Shown here in pieces: positions 15,198-22,943 of a stretch of DNA of 33,906 nucleotides (position 1 is its first letter; each line of letters begins with the position of its first letter). Made by a program: the position numbers and the translations under genes. The notes under the pieces are model-generated. The model was not told the DNA's origin. It saw nothing but the letters and a program-made list of their open reading frames with translations, and did not search any database. Source of the DNA: Singulisphaera sp. GP187 (GTDB lineage: Bacteria; Planctomycetota; Phycisphaerae; Phycisphaerales; SM1A02); NCBI GenBank assembly GCA_945896765.1, contig CAMDEL010000001.1, positions 1-33,906 of the forward strand. Direction: 5' to 3'.

Positions 15198-15821
15198 ATG
15201 AGACATCGTGTAGCCGGTAAACAACTCTGTTTGGAAAGCGATCATCGCAAAGCATTGCTGCGCAATTTGGCAGCAGGACTTTTTGAGCATGGCGAAATCG
15301 TCACGACTCTGACTAAGGCGAAAGCCGTCAAGCCGTACGTGGAACGCCTGATCACAATCGCTCGACATCGCACTCTTGCGGCTCGTCGTTTGCTTCACAG
15401 CAGATTGACTGACCGTGCAGTGTTTGCTTGGATTGCTGATCCCAATGTCAAGGAAGAACGCAAGACGAGCGCATACTGGGCCCTCCCAGCAGCGAGCGAG
15501 ATTGAGTTCAACCGCTATGGCGAACTTCGAAAGTCGCCGCGCTTGGTTCATCATTTGATGACCCGAGTTGCGCCGCTCTTTACGGATCGACCAGGTGGTT
15601 ACACACGCATCGTCAAACTGGATCGACGCCGAATCGGAGATGCGACAAATTTGGTCGTGCTTCAACTCGTCGGCCGTGAAGGTGGATCGCAAGTTTCAGG
15701 TGGAAGTTCAGTTCGTCGAACCACTGCGGATAAACGAACTGCTTTCGCAGCAAAGATTCGTAAGGAAACAACGAAGGCTGAAAGCAAACCAGAGAACATG
15801 CCAGAGAACAAGCCAGAGTAA
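15198..15821 (+). CDS. rplQ: 50S ribosomal protein L17, enlarged
   Basis: MRHRVAGKQLCLESDHRKALLRNLAAGLFEHGEIVTTLTKAKAVKPYVERLITIAR is a clear L17 start; L17 lies on the solvent side near the tunnel exit. The middle differs from the proteobacterial form by an insertion of about 40 residues (from AWIADPNVKEERK to SPRLVHH) before the common RPGGYTRIVKLDRRRIGDATNLVVLQLV. The tail is a charged low-complexity run ending ENMPENKPE. In all 207 residues, against 116-130 usually. AAGGAG precedes the ATG at 15198. It is the last gene of the array. Confidence 0.95.
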   Translation: MRHRVAGKQLCLESDHRKALLRNLAAGLFEHGEIVTTLTKAKAVKPYVERLITIARHRTLAARRLLHSRLTDRAVFAWIADPNVKEERKTSAYWALPAASEIEFNRYGELRKSPRLVHHLMTRVAPLFTDRPGGYTRIVKLDRRRIGDATNLVVLQLVGREGGSQVSGGSSVRRTTADKRTAFAAKIRKETTKAESKPENMPENKPE

Positions 15822-15863
15822 GTTTCTGTTTCTGAATTCCGGGTTATTTACAACGCAAATTCA

Positions 15864-15893
15864 TTCCTTCGCCAGCTAAAACTGGCGGAGGAA
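15864..15893. terminator. Bidirectional hairpin between rplQ and pheS
   Basis: TTCC-TT-CGCCAG (15864-15875) pairs with CTGGCG-GA-GGAA (15882-15893) around a six-base loop CTAAAA. It stands between convergent genes, so it can serve both strands. The pheS stop codon TAG (minus strand, 15878-15876) lies inside the loop. T-rich runs on either side are poor, so the strength is uncertain. Confidence 0.6.
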
Positions 15894-16868
15894 TCTTGCG
15901 TCGTTTTCGAAGAGCCATCGGATATCGCTGATGCCATAGCGGCGCATCGCAATTCGCTCAATTCCTAGACCGAATGCATAGCCGCGCCATTCTTCAGGAT
16001 CGATTCCAACTGCGGCAAAGACGTTTGGATCGACCATGCCACATCCGCCGATTTCAACCCATTGCCATTGACCTCGGATGTGCATTTTCATGTCGACTTC
16101 TGCAGAAGGTTCGGTGAATGGGAAAAAGCTTGGGCGCATTCGCACTTCAGCATCTTTGCCGAAATAGGCGTGCGCAAATTGCAGAAGTGCGGTCTTGAGA
16201 TCGACGAGGGAAAGATTGCGATCGACGCACAATCCTTCGATCTGGTGAAACATCGAGAAGTGAGTCGCGTCGTGGGTGTCTGGTCGATAGACGCGACCAA
16301 CCGCCACCACCTTCAGCGGAAGAGGTTGCGTTTCCATCGCACGAATTTGCACAGTGGAAGTCTGCGTTCGCAGCAGTCGCTTCACGCCGGACTGTTCACC
16401 CATATAAAAATTATCCGTAGCGTCGCGCGCGGGATGACCTTCTGGAATATTGAGCGCCGTAAAATTATGCCATTCATCTTCTACCTCTGGACCATCCGCA
16501 ACGGCGAATCCCATTTGCCCAAAGACGTCGATGATTTCATCAATCGTTCTGGAGAGAATGTGCCGGCGACCTTCGCCAAGTGTGACACCCGGTTCGGTGA
16601 CATCAATAGAAGGACCAATGGGCGCAGTACCCAGAAGATTCTTCTGACTTTCGAAAGAAGCTTCGAGTTGCAACTTGAGTTCGTTGAGTCGCTTTCCGAG
16701 TTCTGGTTTTTGATCGCGGGGCGCATCTTTGAGCAGAGACATAAGCGCTTTCAATTCTCCGTTCGTACCTAGGTATTTTGTTCGCCAGATTTCGACTTGC
16801 GCTGGTGATTTTGCAGCAACAAGTTCTGACTCTCCTTGGAGCTGGAGCGAATTGATTTTGTCAATCAT
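15876..16868 (-). CDS. pheS: Phenylalanyl-tRNA synthetase alpha subunit
   Basis: The 330-residue product catalyses phenylalanine charging of tRNA together with PheT. The start at 16868 (MIDKINSLQLQGESELV) gives the usual length; an upstream in-frame extension to 17156 is translated repeat sequence and was rejected. An N-terminal coiled coil (about 1-85) is followed by the class II core: motif 2 around GRVYRPDTHDATHFSMFHQIEGL, the segment MRPSFFPFTEPSAEVD, and motif 3 GYAFGLGIERIAMRRYGI near the end. PheT is not beside it; the next gene is convergent rplQ. Its leader is a 390-base repeat-rich stretch. Confidence 0.95.
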   Translation of the reverse strand: MIDKINSLQLQGESELVAAKSPAQVEIWRTKYLGTNGELKALMSLLKDAPRDQKPELGKRLNELKLQLEASFESQKNLLGTAPIGPSIDVTEPGVTLGEGRRHILSRTIDEIIDVFGQMGFAVADGPEVEDEWHNFTALNIPEGHPARDATDNFYMGEQSGVKRLLRTQTSTVQIRAMETQPLPLKVVAVGRVYRPDTHDATHFSMFHQIEGLCVDRNLSLVDLKTALLQFAHAYFGKDAEVRMRPSFFPFTEPSAEVDMKMHIRGQWQWVEIGGCGMVDPNVFAAVGIDPEEWRGYAFGLGIERIAMRRYGISDIRWLFENDARFLRQF

Positions 16869-16953
16869 CGGTGGCCAAATTGAAAGGCGTCGAATTGCAA
16901 GCCATCGGGGTGGAAGTGTAGGGATTTTGTCCCGTGTTTGTCTCGGCAGGGTC

Positions 16954-17012
16954 GGGTCGCATTCTCGGGTCTTTGGATATGAACCGAGAATACGACCCCG
17001 ACACCTGTCGGG
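16954..17012. repeat. Inverted repeat pair in the pheS leader
   Basis: GGGTCGCATTCTCGG (16954-16968) and CCGAGAATACGACCC (16984-16998) are inverted copies with a single mismatch (G-T type), separated by 15 bases. The right arm runs on into CCCGACA-CC-TGTCGGG (16997-17012). This double-palindrome form is reminiscent of REP-like mobile palindromes; whether other copies exist in the genome cannot be told here. Confidence 0.55.
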
Positions 17013-17026
17013 ATGCTCCCCAAGAA

Positions 17027-17094
17027 CTGATCCCCAAGAACTGATCCCCCAGAACTGATCCCCCAGAACTGATCCCCAGAACTGATCCCCAGAA
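17027..17094. repeat. Five tandem 13-14-base repeats in the pheS leader
   Basis: Units are CTGATCCCCAAGAA (17027-17040), CTGATCCCCCAGAA twice (17041-17068) and CTGATCCCCAGAA twice (17069-17094), with a decayed copy on the left. Unit length changes by single C bases, so any reading frame shifts, which argues against coding. Confidence 0.9.
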
Positions 17095-17225
17095 TTGAAG
17101 CTGACACACACACTCCCGAAATCTAAAAATCCGCAACCGTGCAGATTGAAACACAAACCACCTGGAAGGACTCGACATAGAGATAGATAATCAAGGGGTG
17201 GGCATTGAGAAAAATCCTAAATTTC

Positions 17226-17253
17226 TTGCAAAAATCATAAAATCGCTCATAAT
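17226..17253 (+). promoter_or_regulatory. Promoter of the sigma-factor gene, giving a leaderless mRNA
   Basis: TTGCAA (17226-17231), a 16-base spacer and CATAAT (17248-17253) resemble a vegetative promoter. Only eight bases separate the -10 box from the ATG at 17262, so transcription should begin within a base or two of the start codon. That fits the absence of a Shine-Dalgarno sequence. The -10 box equals that proposed for argR. Confidence 0.5.
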
Positions 17254-17261
17254 TAACGAAT

Positions 17262-17987
17262 ATGAGTGCCACTTCAGATCCGTTAACCCCAAGTCGATCG
17301 TTTCCAGAGACTCAGACGGTGTGGATTGCCGATCGATTGTCCGAGGGCGAAGCAGGTTTGATGCTCGCCAATGGATATGTGATGGAGAGTTATGTTCGGC
17401 CGCTGAGCATCTATTGCAGCAAGATCGGATTGGCGCGAATGGTGCGTATCGATGCGGATGATTTAGTGCATGGTTTTTTTGCCAATCGCTTGAGCAATTC
17501 TGAATATCTCAAGTCATGGTTGACGAGTGGATTGCGACTTCGCCAATGGTTGCGAAATGGACTTCATTTTTACGTGCACGAATTGCGGCGGCAGAATGCA
17601 ACTCAGCTTGGACTTCACATCGGAGGTCAAGCATTGTCAGAAGAAGTTCTCAGTGAGGGCGCAGCGCACGATCATGAGTTCGAGAGGGCGTGGGCATTGG
17701 CTGCCCTTGACTTGGCGATGAAGGAAACAAAAGAAGAACTCGAGACGCGAAATCGGCGTGATGAGTGGGAAATGTTCTGGAGCCATCATGTCGAAGGAGT
17801 TCCCCACGCAAAAATTGGAGAGCGTTTCCAATTGTCCGCCGCACAAGTAGCTCAGCGCGCATTCGCGGTTGGTGCGCAACTTCGAGATGCGCTTTGTGGA
17901 ATTCTGCGCAAGGACGGAGCATTGGGCAGCGAGATCGATGTGGAAGTTCGGTCCATGATGGAGGTCTTAAATGAACTCCGATCCTGA
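17262..17987 (+). CDS. ECF-type RNA polymerase sigma factor
   Basis: The 241-residue product resembles the diverged ECF sigma factors common in planctomycetes. Region 2 is visible at about residues 45-110: SYVRPLSIYCSKIG, then IDADDLVHGFFANRL, matching the DAxDLxQxFF pattern, and a WLTSGLRLRQWLRNGLHFYVHELRR helix. Region 4 with a helix-turn-helix lies at about 180-215 (VEGVPHAKIGERFQLSAAQVAQRAFAVGAQLRDAL). No Shine-Dalgarno sequence is present and the promoter lies right at the start codon. The next gene overlaps its end by 17 bases. The target genes are unknown. Family assignment is good, subgroup uncertain. Confidence 0.75.
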   Translation: MSATSDPLTPSRSFPETQTVWIADRLSEGEAGLMLANGYVMESYVRPLSIYCSKIGLARMVRIDADDLVHGFFANRLSNSEYLKSWLTSGLRLRQWLRNGLHFYVHELRRQNATQLGLHIGGQALSEEVLSEGAAHDHEFERAWALAALDLAMKETKEELETRNRRDEWEMFWSHHVEGVPHAKIGERFQLSAAQVAQRAFAVGAQLRDALCGILRKDGALGSEIDVEVRSMMEVLNELRS

Positions 17988-18441
17988 TTTGCACCACGAT
18001 GATTTCGGAGCGTCGCGTGCGGTTGCGATGCGGCTATTTTGCGCGATCTTAGGCCCAAATGCGCACCCAATTGATCGACTCGCGGCGCGATGCACTGCCT
18101 CGGATGGCGCGCAGTGGAGCAGTCAAGTTCTCGCAGCATTCGTGCCTGTTCCCAAGTCGATTGAAAGTTGGATCACTTGGAAAGATATGGCAAAGACCGG
18201 CATTCGCGAGAGCGATCTTCATGCTGGAGATCCTTTGGCACTCGCTGCATTTTTGCAATATCTCTGCGCGATTGCAGGCGCATTGGCTTTCGATGGAACT
18301 GTAATAACAAAAACTTCGGCAGTCGAAATTCGACGCGCGTTGAATGTGGTTGGTCCATTGATCGAACCAAGATGGCAAGATACTTTCCGTCGAGCACGTG
18401 TTCGACTTGATCAAATCAAAGAGATTGGTTCGACAAAATAG
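17971..18441 (+). CDS. Unknown protein coupled to the sigma factor
   Basis: The 156-residue product is not recognised. It overlaps the sigma-factor gene by 17 bases, so the two are surely co-transcribed and probably coupled in translation. It is soluble-looking, without signal peptide or membrane helix; one mildly hydrophobic helix lies at about 88-104 (PLALAAFLQYLCAIAGALAF). It has no zinc motif of the HxxxCxxC anti-sigma type and no transmembrane anchor, so a classical ZAS anti-sigma factor is unlikely. By position it could be a regulator or partner of the sigma factor. Its stop lies three bases from the convergent argJ stop. Confidence 0.7.
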   Translation: MNSDPDLHHDDFGASRAVAMRLFCAILGPNAHPIDRLAARCTASDGAQWSSQVLAAFVPVPKSIESWITWKDMAKTGIRESDLHAGDPLALAAFLQYLCAIAGALAFDGTVITKTSAVEIRRALNVVGPLIEPRWQDTFRRARVRLDQIKEIGSTK

Positions 18442-18444
18442 TTT

Positions 18445-19701
18445 TTATGTTGTGTAGTCGGCGTTGATTTCGACATATCTCTTCGTCAACCCGCACGACC
18501 AGAAAACATCAGACGCATCTCCCATCGCAAGGTCTAATTCAATTCGAACCGTGTCGGCCGTGAATGCACGGCGGACTGCAACGGGGTCAGCGTTCGTTGG
18601 TTCGCCGGCTGCAAAGAGGGCAATCCCACCTGCAGAAACCCGCAGAGTTGATGGATTCAATTCGACTCCCGCGCGGCCTGCTGCAGCGAGGATTCTGCCC
18701 CAGTTCGGATCGCCACCAGTCACTGCGGTCCGCACTAACAAACTCATTGCAACAGTTCGAGCCACTTGCAGTGCATCTGATTGCGTTCGTCCTCCATGCA
18801 CTCGTACTTCAAGTCCGCGCTCGAATCCTTCTCCGTCACGAACAACCATGAGCGCAAGTTCTTGAGCGACTGCTTCAAAGGCAAGTGCAAGTTGATTTGG
18901 CGGAACGATTCCAGCGCAATTGGAAGAGAGCGCAAAGACACTGTCATTCGTGCTTGTGTCACCATCAACTGAGATGCGGTGAAAACTTTGTTCGACGGCG
19001 GATCGAAGGTGTCCGTCCAACGCGCTTGGCGTAAGCGTTGCATCAGTTGCAATCACTGAAATCATCGTTGCCATATTGGGATGAATCATTCCTGCACCCT
19101 TTGCGACGCCAGTCACGGTGCAGGTTCGTTCAGTTGCTCCTTCCATCCAACGAATGATTCGGCTCGCCCACTTTGGTCGCGTATCGGTGGTCATGATTGA
19201 CCGAGCGAATGTCTCGCACGATCCAGGTTGAAGTGAAGCCTTTAGCGCAGGTAATGCCTTCTCGATGCGATCGATTGGAAGTTGCACTCCAATGACACCT
19301 GTGGAATTCACAAGGACCGATTGCGATGGAACACCCAGAGTGGCCGCGAGTGATTCAATCGTGCGGCGTGAGCGAACAAGACCTTCTTCGCCAGTCGCAG
19401 CATTGGCGCAACCAGAATTAATAATGAGCGCGCGAATTCGTGCTGAAGAAACAGCGAGATTGGCTCGAGAGACTTGAATCGGCGCGGCAACAATCAGATT
19501 GCGTGTGAATACAGCAGCGGCGGAGAGTTCTCCAATGCCAAACTCTCCATTGCCAAACAAGATCGCAAGATCATTGACGCCTGGCTTCTTGATTCCTGCA
19601 GCAATACCTCCAGACGAAAATCCGCGTGGCCAATGCGGCGCCGTGGTGGGGGGATTGGAAGGAATGCCGTTGGGTGAGAGCGCTGTGGGAGTTGCGGTCA
19701 T
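18445..19701 (-). CDS. argJ: Bifunctional ornithine acetyltransferase / N-acetylglutamate synthase ArgJ
   Basis: The 418-residue product transfers the acetyl group from N-acetylornithine to glutamate, closing the acetyl cycle of arginine synthesis; some members also use acetyl-CoA. The self-cleavage site is intact: KGAGMIHPNMATM at 201-213, with Thr212 as the new N-terminal nucleophile of the beta chain. INSGCANAATG (94-104) and the C-terminal SDVFWSCGLTKRYVEINADYTT are family landmarks. It is the last gene of the arg operon, three bases after argH. Its stop nearly touches that of the convergent sigma-factor partner gene, and no terminator hairpin is seen between them. Confidence 0.95.
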   Translation of the reverse strand: MTATPTALSPNGIPSNPPTTAPHWPRGFSSGGIAAGIKKPGVNDLAILFGNGEFGIGELSAAAVFTRNLIVAAPIQVSRANLAVSSARIRALIINSGCANAATGEEGLVRSRRTIESLAATLGVPSQSVLVNSTGVIGVQLPIDRIEKALPALKASLQPGSCETFARSIMTTDTRPKWASRIIRWMEGATERTCTVTGVAKGAGMIHPNMATMISVIATDATLTPSALDGHLRSAVEQSFHRISVDGDTSTNDSVFALSSNCAGIVPPNQLALAFEAVAQELALMVVRDGEGFERGLEVRVHGGRTQSDALQVARTVAMSLLVRTAVTGGDPNWGRILAAAGRAGVELNPSTLRVSAGGIALFAAGEPTNADPVAVRRAFTADTVRIELDLAMGDASDVFWSCGLTKRYVEINADYTT

Positions 19702-19704
19702 AGA

Positions 19705-21597
19705 TCAGTTGGCCCGAATAGGTGTTGCGCCAGTGTCGAGAGTCATTGCAACTTCATCACATGCATCATTGCGTGGGCATGTTGCGCAGTCTTTGAGAAC
19801 TTTCTCTGGCAAGATGCTGACACTGACTGTCTTGAATCCGCAGCGCGCGAAAAAATCTGGCGCACGTGTCAAGACAAAAACCTTTGGAATACCAAGATCA
19901 GCAGCCCAATCAACGAAGTATCGAGTGAGTGTCGAACCAAGGCCTCCGCCTTTGCGACCAGGCACCACTCCAAGTGAGCGGATTTCGGCTAACTGTGGGG
20001 TATAAATCCACAGGGAGCCGCATCCAACAACGGTATCACCTTCAACAGCGACTGCGAATTCCGAAAGTGACTCGAGTATTTCGTCGCGCGATCGAGGCAA
20101 ATGTTCGCCTTGTCGAGCCCAATGTTCGATGATCCCGCAGATTGCGTCGAGATCATCTATGTGAGCTTCGCGAATTTTTGCATCGCAATACGTTCGCTCA
20201 GTCGAGCCTTCGTCGCTGGATGATTCGATCTGACGGCGAGCGGCTGCAACAGATCCTGCAACTTGAAGTGGTGCAGTACCTCCGCGCACATCGCGCTTGG
20301 CGATCGCACGGTCGACCGTCAGCGCAACATAGACATCGGATTGAATGCGAGGTTCGACCTCTTGCATTTGCGCGACTGTGAGATCTTCGAGTGGCTTCGA
20401 TTCTCTGATGGCTGCGCGTACGAGGCGTCCAGCAGAATGATGTGCATCTCGGAATGGAATGCCCTGATTCACAAGATAATCAGCAAGTTCGGTGGCATTG
20501 GAATATCCACCACCTGCGGCAGCGCGCGCACGTTCGCGGTGGACAATCAATCCATCAAGCACAGGCGGAAGCATTCGTAAGCTGAGCGAGAGATGCTCCA
20601 TCGCATCGAAAAGAGGCTCCTTGTCTTCTTGGAGATCTTTGTTGTATGCAAGAGGCAATCCTTTGAGAACTGTCAAGATGTTCACAAGGTTTGCAATCTG
20701 TCGCCCAGTTTTTCCTCGAATAAGTTCGAGTGCGTCTGGGTTTTTCTTTTGTGGCATCAAACTGGAACCGCTTGTGACGGATTCGGAGAGTTCGATCAAT
20801 CCTGCTTCACCAGTGCTATAAAAAATAATGTCTTCAGCGAAGCGAGAGAGATGGACCGCAGCAAGCGCAGTGGTTGCGAGTGTTTCGACCACGAAATCTC
20901 GATCACTGACGGCATCGAGAGAGTTTGCAGTCGGTGCAGAAAATCCAAGATCATGCGCCAAGTGATCGCGGTCGATGGGATATGCAGTTCCAGCAAGAGC
21001 GCCAGATCCCAGTGGACAGAGTCCGGTGCGAATCGCTGCGTCATTGAATCGATCTCGGTCACGGAGCAACATTTCGACATATGCCATGCACCAATGACCA
21101 AAAAGAATTGGCTGGGCGCGTTGCAGATGCGTGTATCCAGGGAAGAGAGTTTCGCGTTCGCGCTCTGCCAAAGAGAGAAGGCTTCGAATCGCAGCTTCGA
21201 TTTCATTCTGTCGATTTGCAATCTGCTTGAGAGTCCAGAGTCGCAAATCAGTTGCAACTTGGTCATTACGACTGCGACCTGTGTGCAGTTTTTTCCCCAG
21301 TGATCCGACGCGGGCGACAAGTTCTCTCTCCACCCAAGAGTGAATATCTTCGTCGACAGCATCGATCAATGAAGATGGATTTTCAACGCCATGCCGTAAC
21401 ACATCGTTGAGAGCTTCAACGAGCGAATCGGCTTCGCTGACCGACAAAACGTTCGCCCGTTGAAGTGCGCGCGCCCAACCGACGCTTCCTTCAATATCTT
21501 CGTGCAAAAGCGTTCTGTCGAATGCAAGCGAATCGTTGAAAGCTCGAAAGAGTGGATCGGCTGCTTTCGTAAATCTTCCAGCCCAAGTCACGCTCAT
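19705..21597 (-). CDS. argH: Argininosuccinate lyase fused to a GNAT (N-acetylglutamate synthase-like) domain
   Basis: The 630-residue product has two parts. Residues 1 to about 455 are ArgH, which splits argininosuccinate to arginine and fumarate: WAGRFTKAADPLFRAFNDSL at the start, HTGRSRNDQVATDLRLW, and the catalytic loop SGSSLMPQKKNPDALELIRG. From residue 472 there is a GNAT acetyltransferase (IREAHIDDLDAICGIIEHWA, EIRSLGVVPGRKGGGLGSTL for acetyl-CoA binding, FFARCGFKTV). Fusions of this kind, ArgH(A), supply N-acetylglutamate in some marine gammaproteobacteria. The linker carries serine and acidic residues. The C-terminus has a CATCPRNDAC cluster. It overlaps argG by four bases. Confidence 0.93.
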   Translation of the reverse strand: MSVTWAGRFTKAADPLFRAFNDSLAFDRTLLHEDIEGSVGWARALQRANVLSVSEADSLVEALNDVLRHGVENPSSLIDAVDEDIHSWVERELVARVGSLGKKLHTGRSRNDQVATDLRLWTLKQIANRQNEIEAAIRSLLSLAERERETLFPGYTHLQRAQPILFGHWCMAYVEMLLRDRDRFNDAAIRTGLCPLGSGALAGTAYPIDRDHLAHDLGFSAPTANSLDAVSDRDFVVETLATTALAAVHLSRFAEDIIFYSTGEAGLIELSESVTSGSSLMPQKKNPDALELIRGKTGRQIANLVNILTVLKGLPLAYNKDLQEDKEPLFDAMEHLSLSLRMLPPVLDGLIVHRERARAAAGGGYSNATELADYLVNQGIPFRDAHHSAGRLVRAAIRESKPLEDLTVAQMQEVEPRIQSDVYVALTVDRAIAKRDVRGGTAPLQVAGSVAAARRQIESSSDEGSTERTYCDAKIREAHIDDLDAICGIIEHWARQGEHLPRSRDEILESLSEFAVAVEGDTVVGCGSLWIYTPQLAEIRSLGVVPGRKGGGLGSTLTRYFVDWAADLGIPKVFVLTRAPDFFARCGFKTVSVSILPEKVLKDCATCPRNDACDEVAMTLDTGATPIRAN

Positions 21598-22868
21598 CGA
21601 GTGACCTGAGGGGATGAAGTGCGAGCAGCAGAGTTCTTTTGTGCAGCTTGAGAATTCGTAGCATCGCGTAGCGCACGAATACGCGCCGGCAATGAAAAGA
21701 GACGAATGAAACCTTCCGCATGAGTTTGGTCATAGACATTGTCTGCGCCGAAAGTCGCGAAATCCTGACTATAAAGCGAATTCGGACTTCGTCGCCCAGA
21801 GACTGTCGCAGTGCCTTTGAAGAGCCGAACGCGAACGTCACCATCAAGAACTTGCGCCGCATTTTGTGCGCTCGCCCAAAGAACTTCGCGTACTGGAGTG
21901 AACCATGTTCCTTCATAGACGATGCGCGCGAAATCGAGCGCAAGCTTTTGTCGCCACTGCATCGTGTCGCGGTCATAGCACAGTTGTTCCAAACCGCGCA
22001 GCGCTTCCATCAAGATTGTTCCACCTGGTGTTTCGTATGCGCCGCGACTCTTCATGCCGACGAGTCGATTCTCGACCAAATCGATTCGACCAATTCCATG
22101 CGTACCGCCGACACGATTGAGATTTTCAAGAAGTGTGACTGAATCCATCGGCACACCATCGAGCGAAGTTGGGAATCCACTTCGGAATGAAACAGTGATT
22201 TCAGCTCCGGCATCAGGTGCAAGTTTCGGATCACAAGTGAGCATCCACACATCTTCCGGAGGCGCCTTCCAAGGATCTTCCAGATCGCCACCTTCGTGAG
22301 AAATGTGCCATATATTCGCGTCGCGCGAATAGATCTTCTCTGCACTTGCTGCGCAGGGGATAGAACGCACTTTCAAATAGTCCAGCATTTGTTCACGGCT
22401 CTTGAGATCCCAGAGTCGCCATGGCGCAATGACTGGAAGGTGCGGCGCAAGCGCAGCAAATGTGCACTCGAATCGAACTTGATCGTTGCCCTTGCCGGTG
22501 CAACCGTGGCTGAGTGCATCGCAATCTTCAGCAAGTGCGACTTCGACCTGAGCGCGTGCAATGATCGGTCGCGCAATCGAAGTTCCCAAGAGATATCGAC
22601 CTTCATAGACCGAGCCAGTGATCGCCATTGGATATGCGAACTCTTCGAGGAAGGCCTTGCGCAGATCCTTGATCACGCATTTGGTCGCGCCCGAGCGAAT
22701 TGCTTTCTCTTGAATTCCTTCAAGTTCTCGCGCGCCTTGACCAACATCTGCCACGACGGCGATGACTTCGCATCCATATGTCTCAACGAGCCATGGAATG
22801 ATGCAGGAAGTATCGAGACCTCCGGAATACGCGAGTGAAACACGGCGGGGTTTGAATGACTGACTCAT
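21594..22868 (-). CDS. argG: Argininosuccinate synthase
   Basis: The 424-residue product joins citrulline and aspartate with ATP. The ATP loop AYSGGLDTS (14-22) is intact, and SHGCTGKGNDQVRFE, IAPWRLW and the YDRDTMQWRQKLALDFARIVYEGTWFTP segment are of the family. The sequence is slightly longer than the usual 395-410 because of a low-complexity end. AAGGAG lies ten bases ahead of the start at 22868. A gap of 75 bases to argF is the only one of this size in the operon; no promoter or ARG box is evident in it. The stop overlaps the argH start in ATGA. Confidence 0.96.
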   Translation of the reverse strand: MSQSFKPRRVSLAYSGGLDTSCIIPWLVETYGCEVIAVVADVGQGARELEGIQEKAIRSGATKCVIKDLRKAFLEEFAYPMAITGSVYEGRYLLGTSIARPIIARAQVEVALAEDCDALSHGCTGKGNDQVRFECTFAALAPHLPVIAPWRLWDLKSREQMLDYLKVRSIPCAASAEKIYSRDANIWHISHEGGDLEDPWKAPPEDVWMLTCDPKLAPDAGAEITVSFRSGFPTSLDGVPMDSVTLLENLNRVGGTHGIGRIDLVENRLVGMKSRGAYETPGGTILMEALRGLEQLCYDRDTMQWRQKLALDFARIVYEGTWFTPVREVLWASAQNAAQVLDGDVRVRLFKGTATVSGRRSPNSLYSQDFATFGADNVYDQTHAEGFIRLFSLPARIRALRDATNSQAAQKNSAARTSSPQVTR

Positions 22869-22943
22869 GGTGACTCCTTCAAAGCAAAGATGGAAGAACG
22901 GACGGTGTGAATAGAAAGCGGACGAGTTGTGTGCGGTCGAGAT

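Larger units (their letters stand above)
16869..17261. other. 393-base gap between pheS and the sigma-factor gene
   Basis: No credible gene is seen. It holds an imperfect inverted repeat (16954-16998), a second short palindrome (16997-17012), an array of 13-14-base repeats (17027-17094) and, at the right end, the promoter of the sigma-factor gene. The ORFs that cross it on the minus strand are translated repeats. The pheS promoter must lie here too, but I could not place it. Confidence 0.6.

Noticed and set aside
16869..17156. N-terminal extension of pheS
   Set aside because: The added 96 residues are translated tandem repeats (GDQFWG-like) and are not part of any known PheS; the start at 16868 gives the family length.
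16869..17200. T-box or Phe attenuator leader before pheS
   Set aside because: No T-box consensus and no leader peptide rich in phenylalanine followed by a terminator was found.
17198..17461. ORF upstream of and overlapping the sigma-factor gene
   Set aside because: It lies in another frame of the sigma-factor gene and of its promoter, and has no family likeness.
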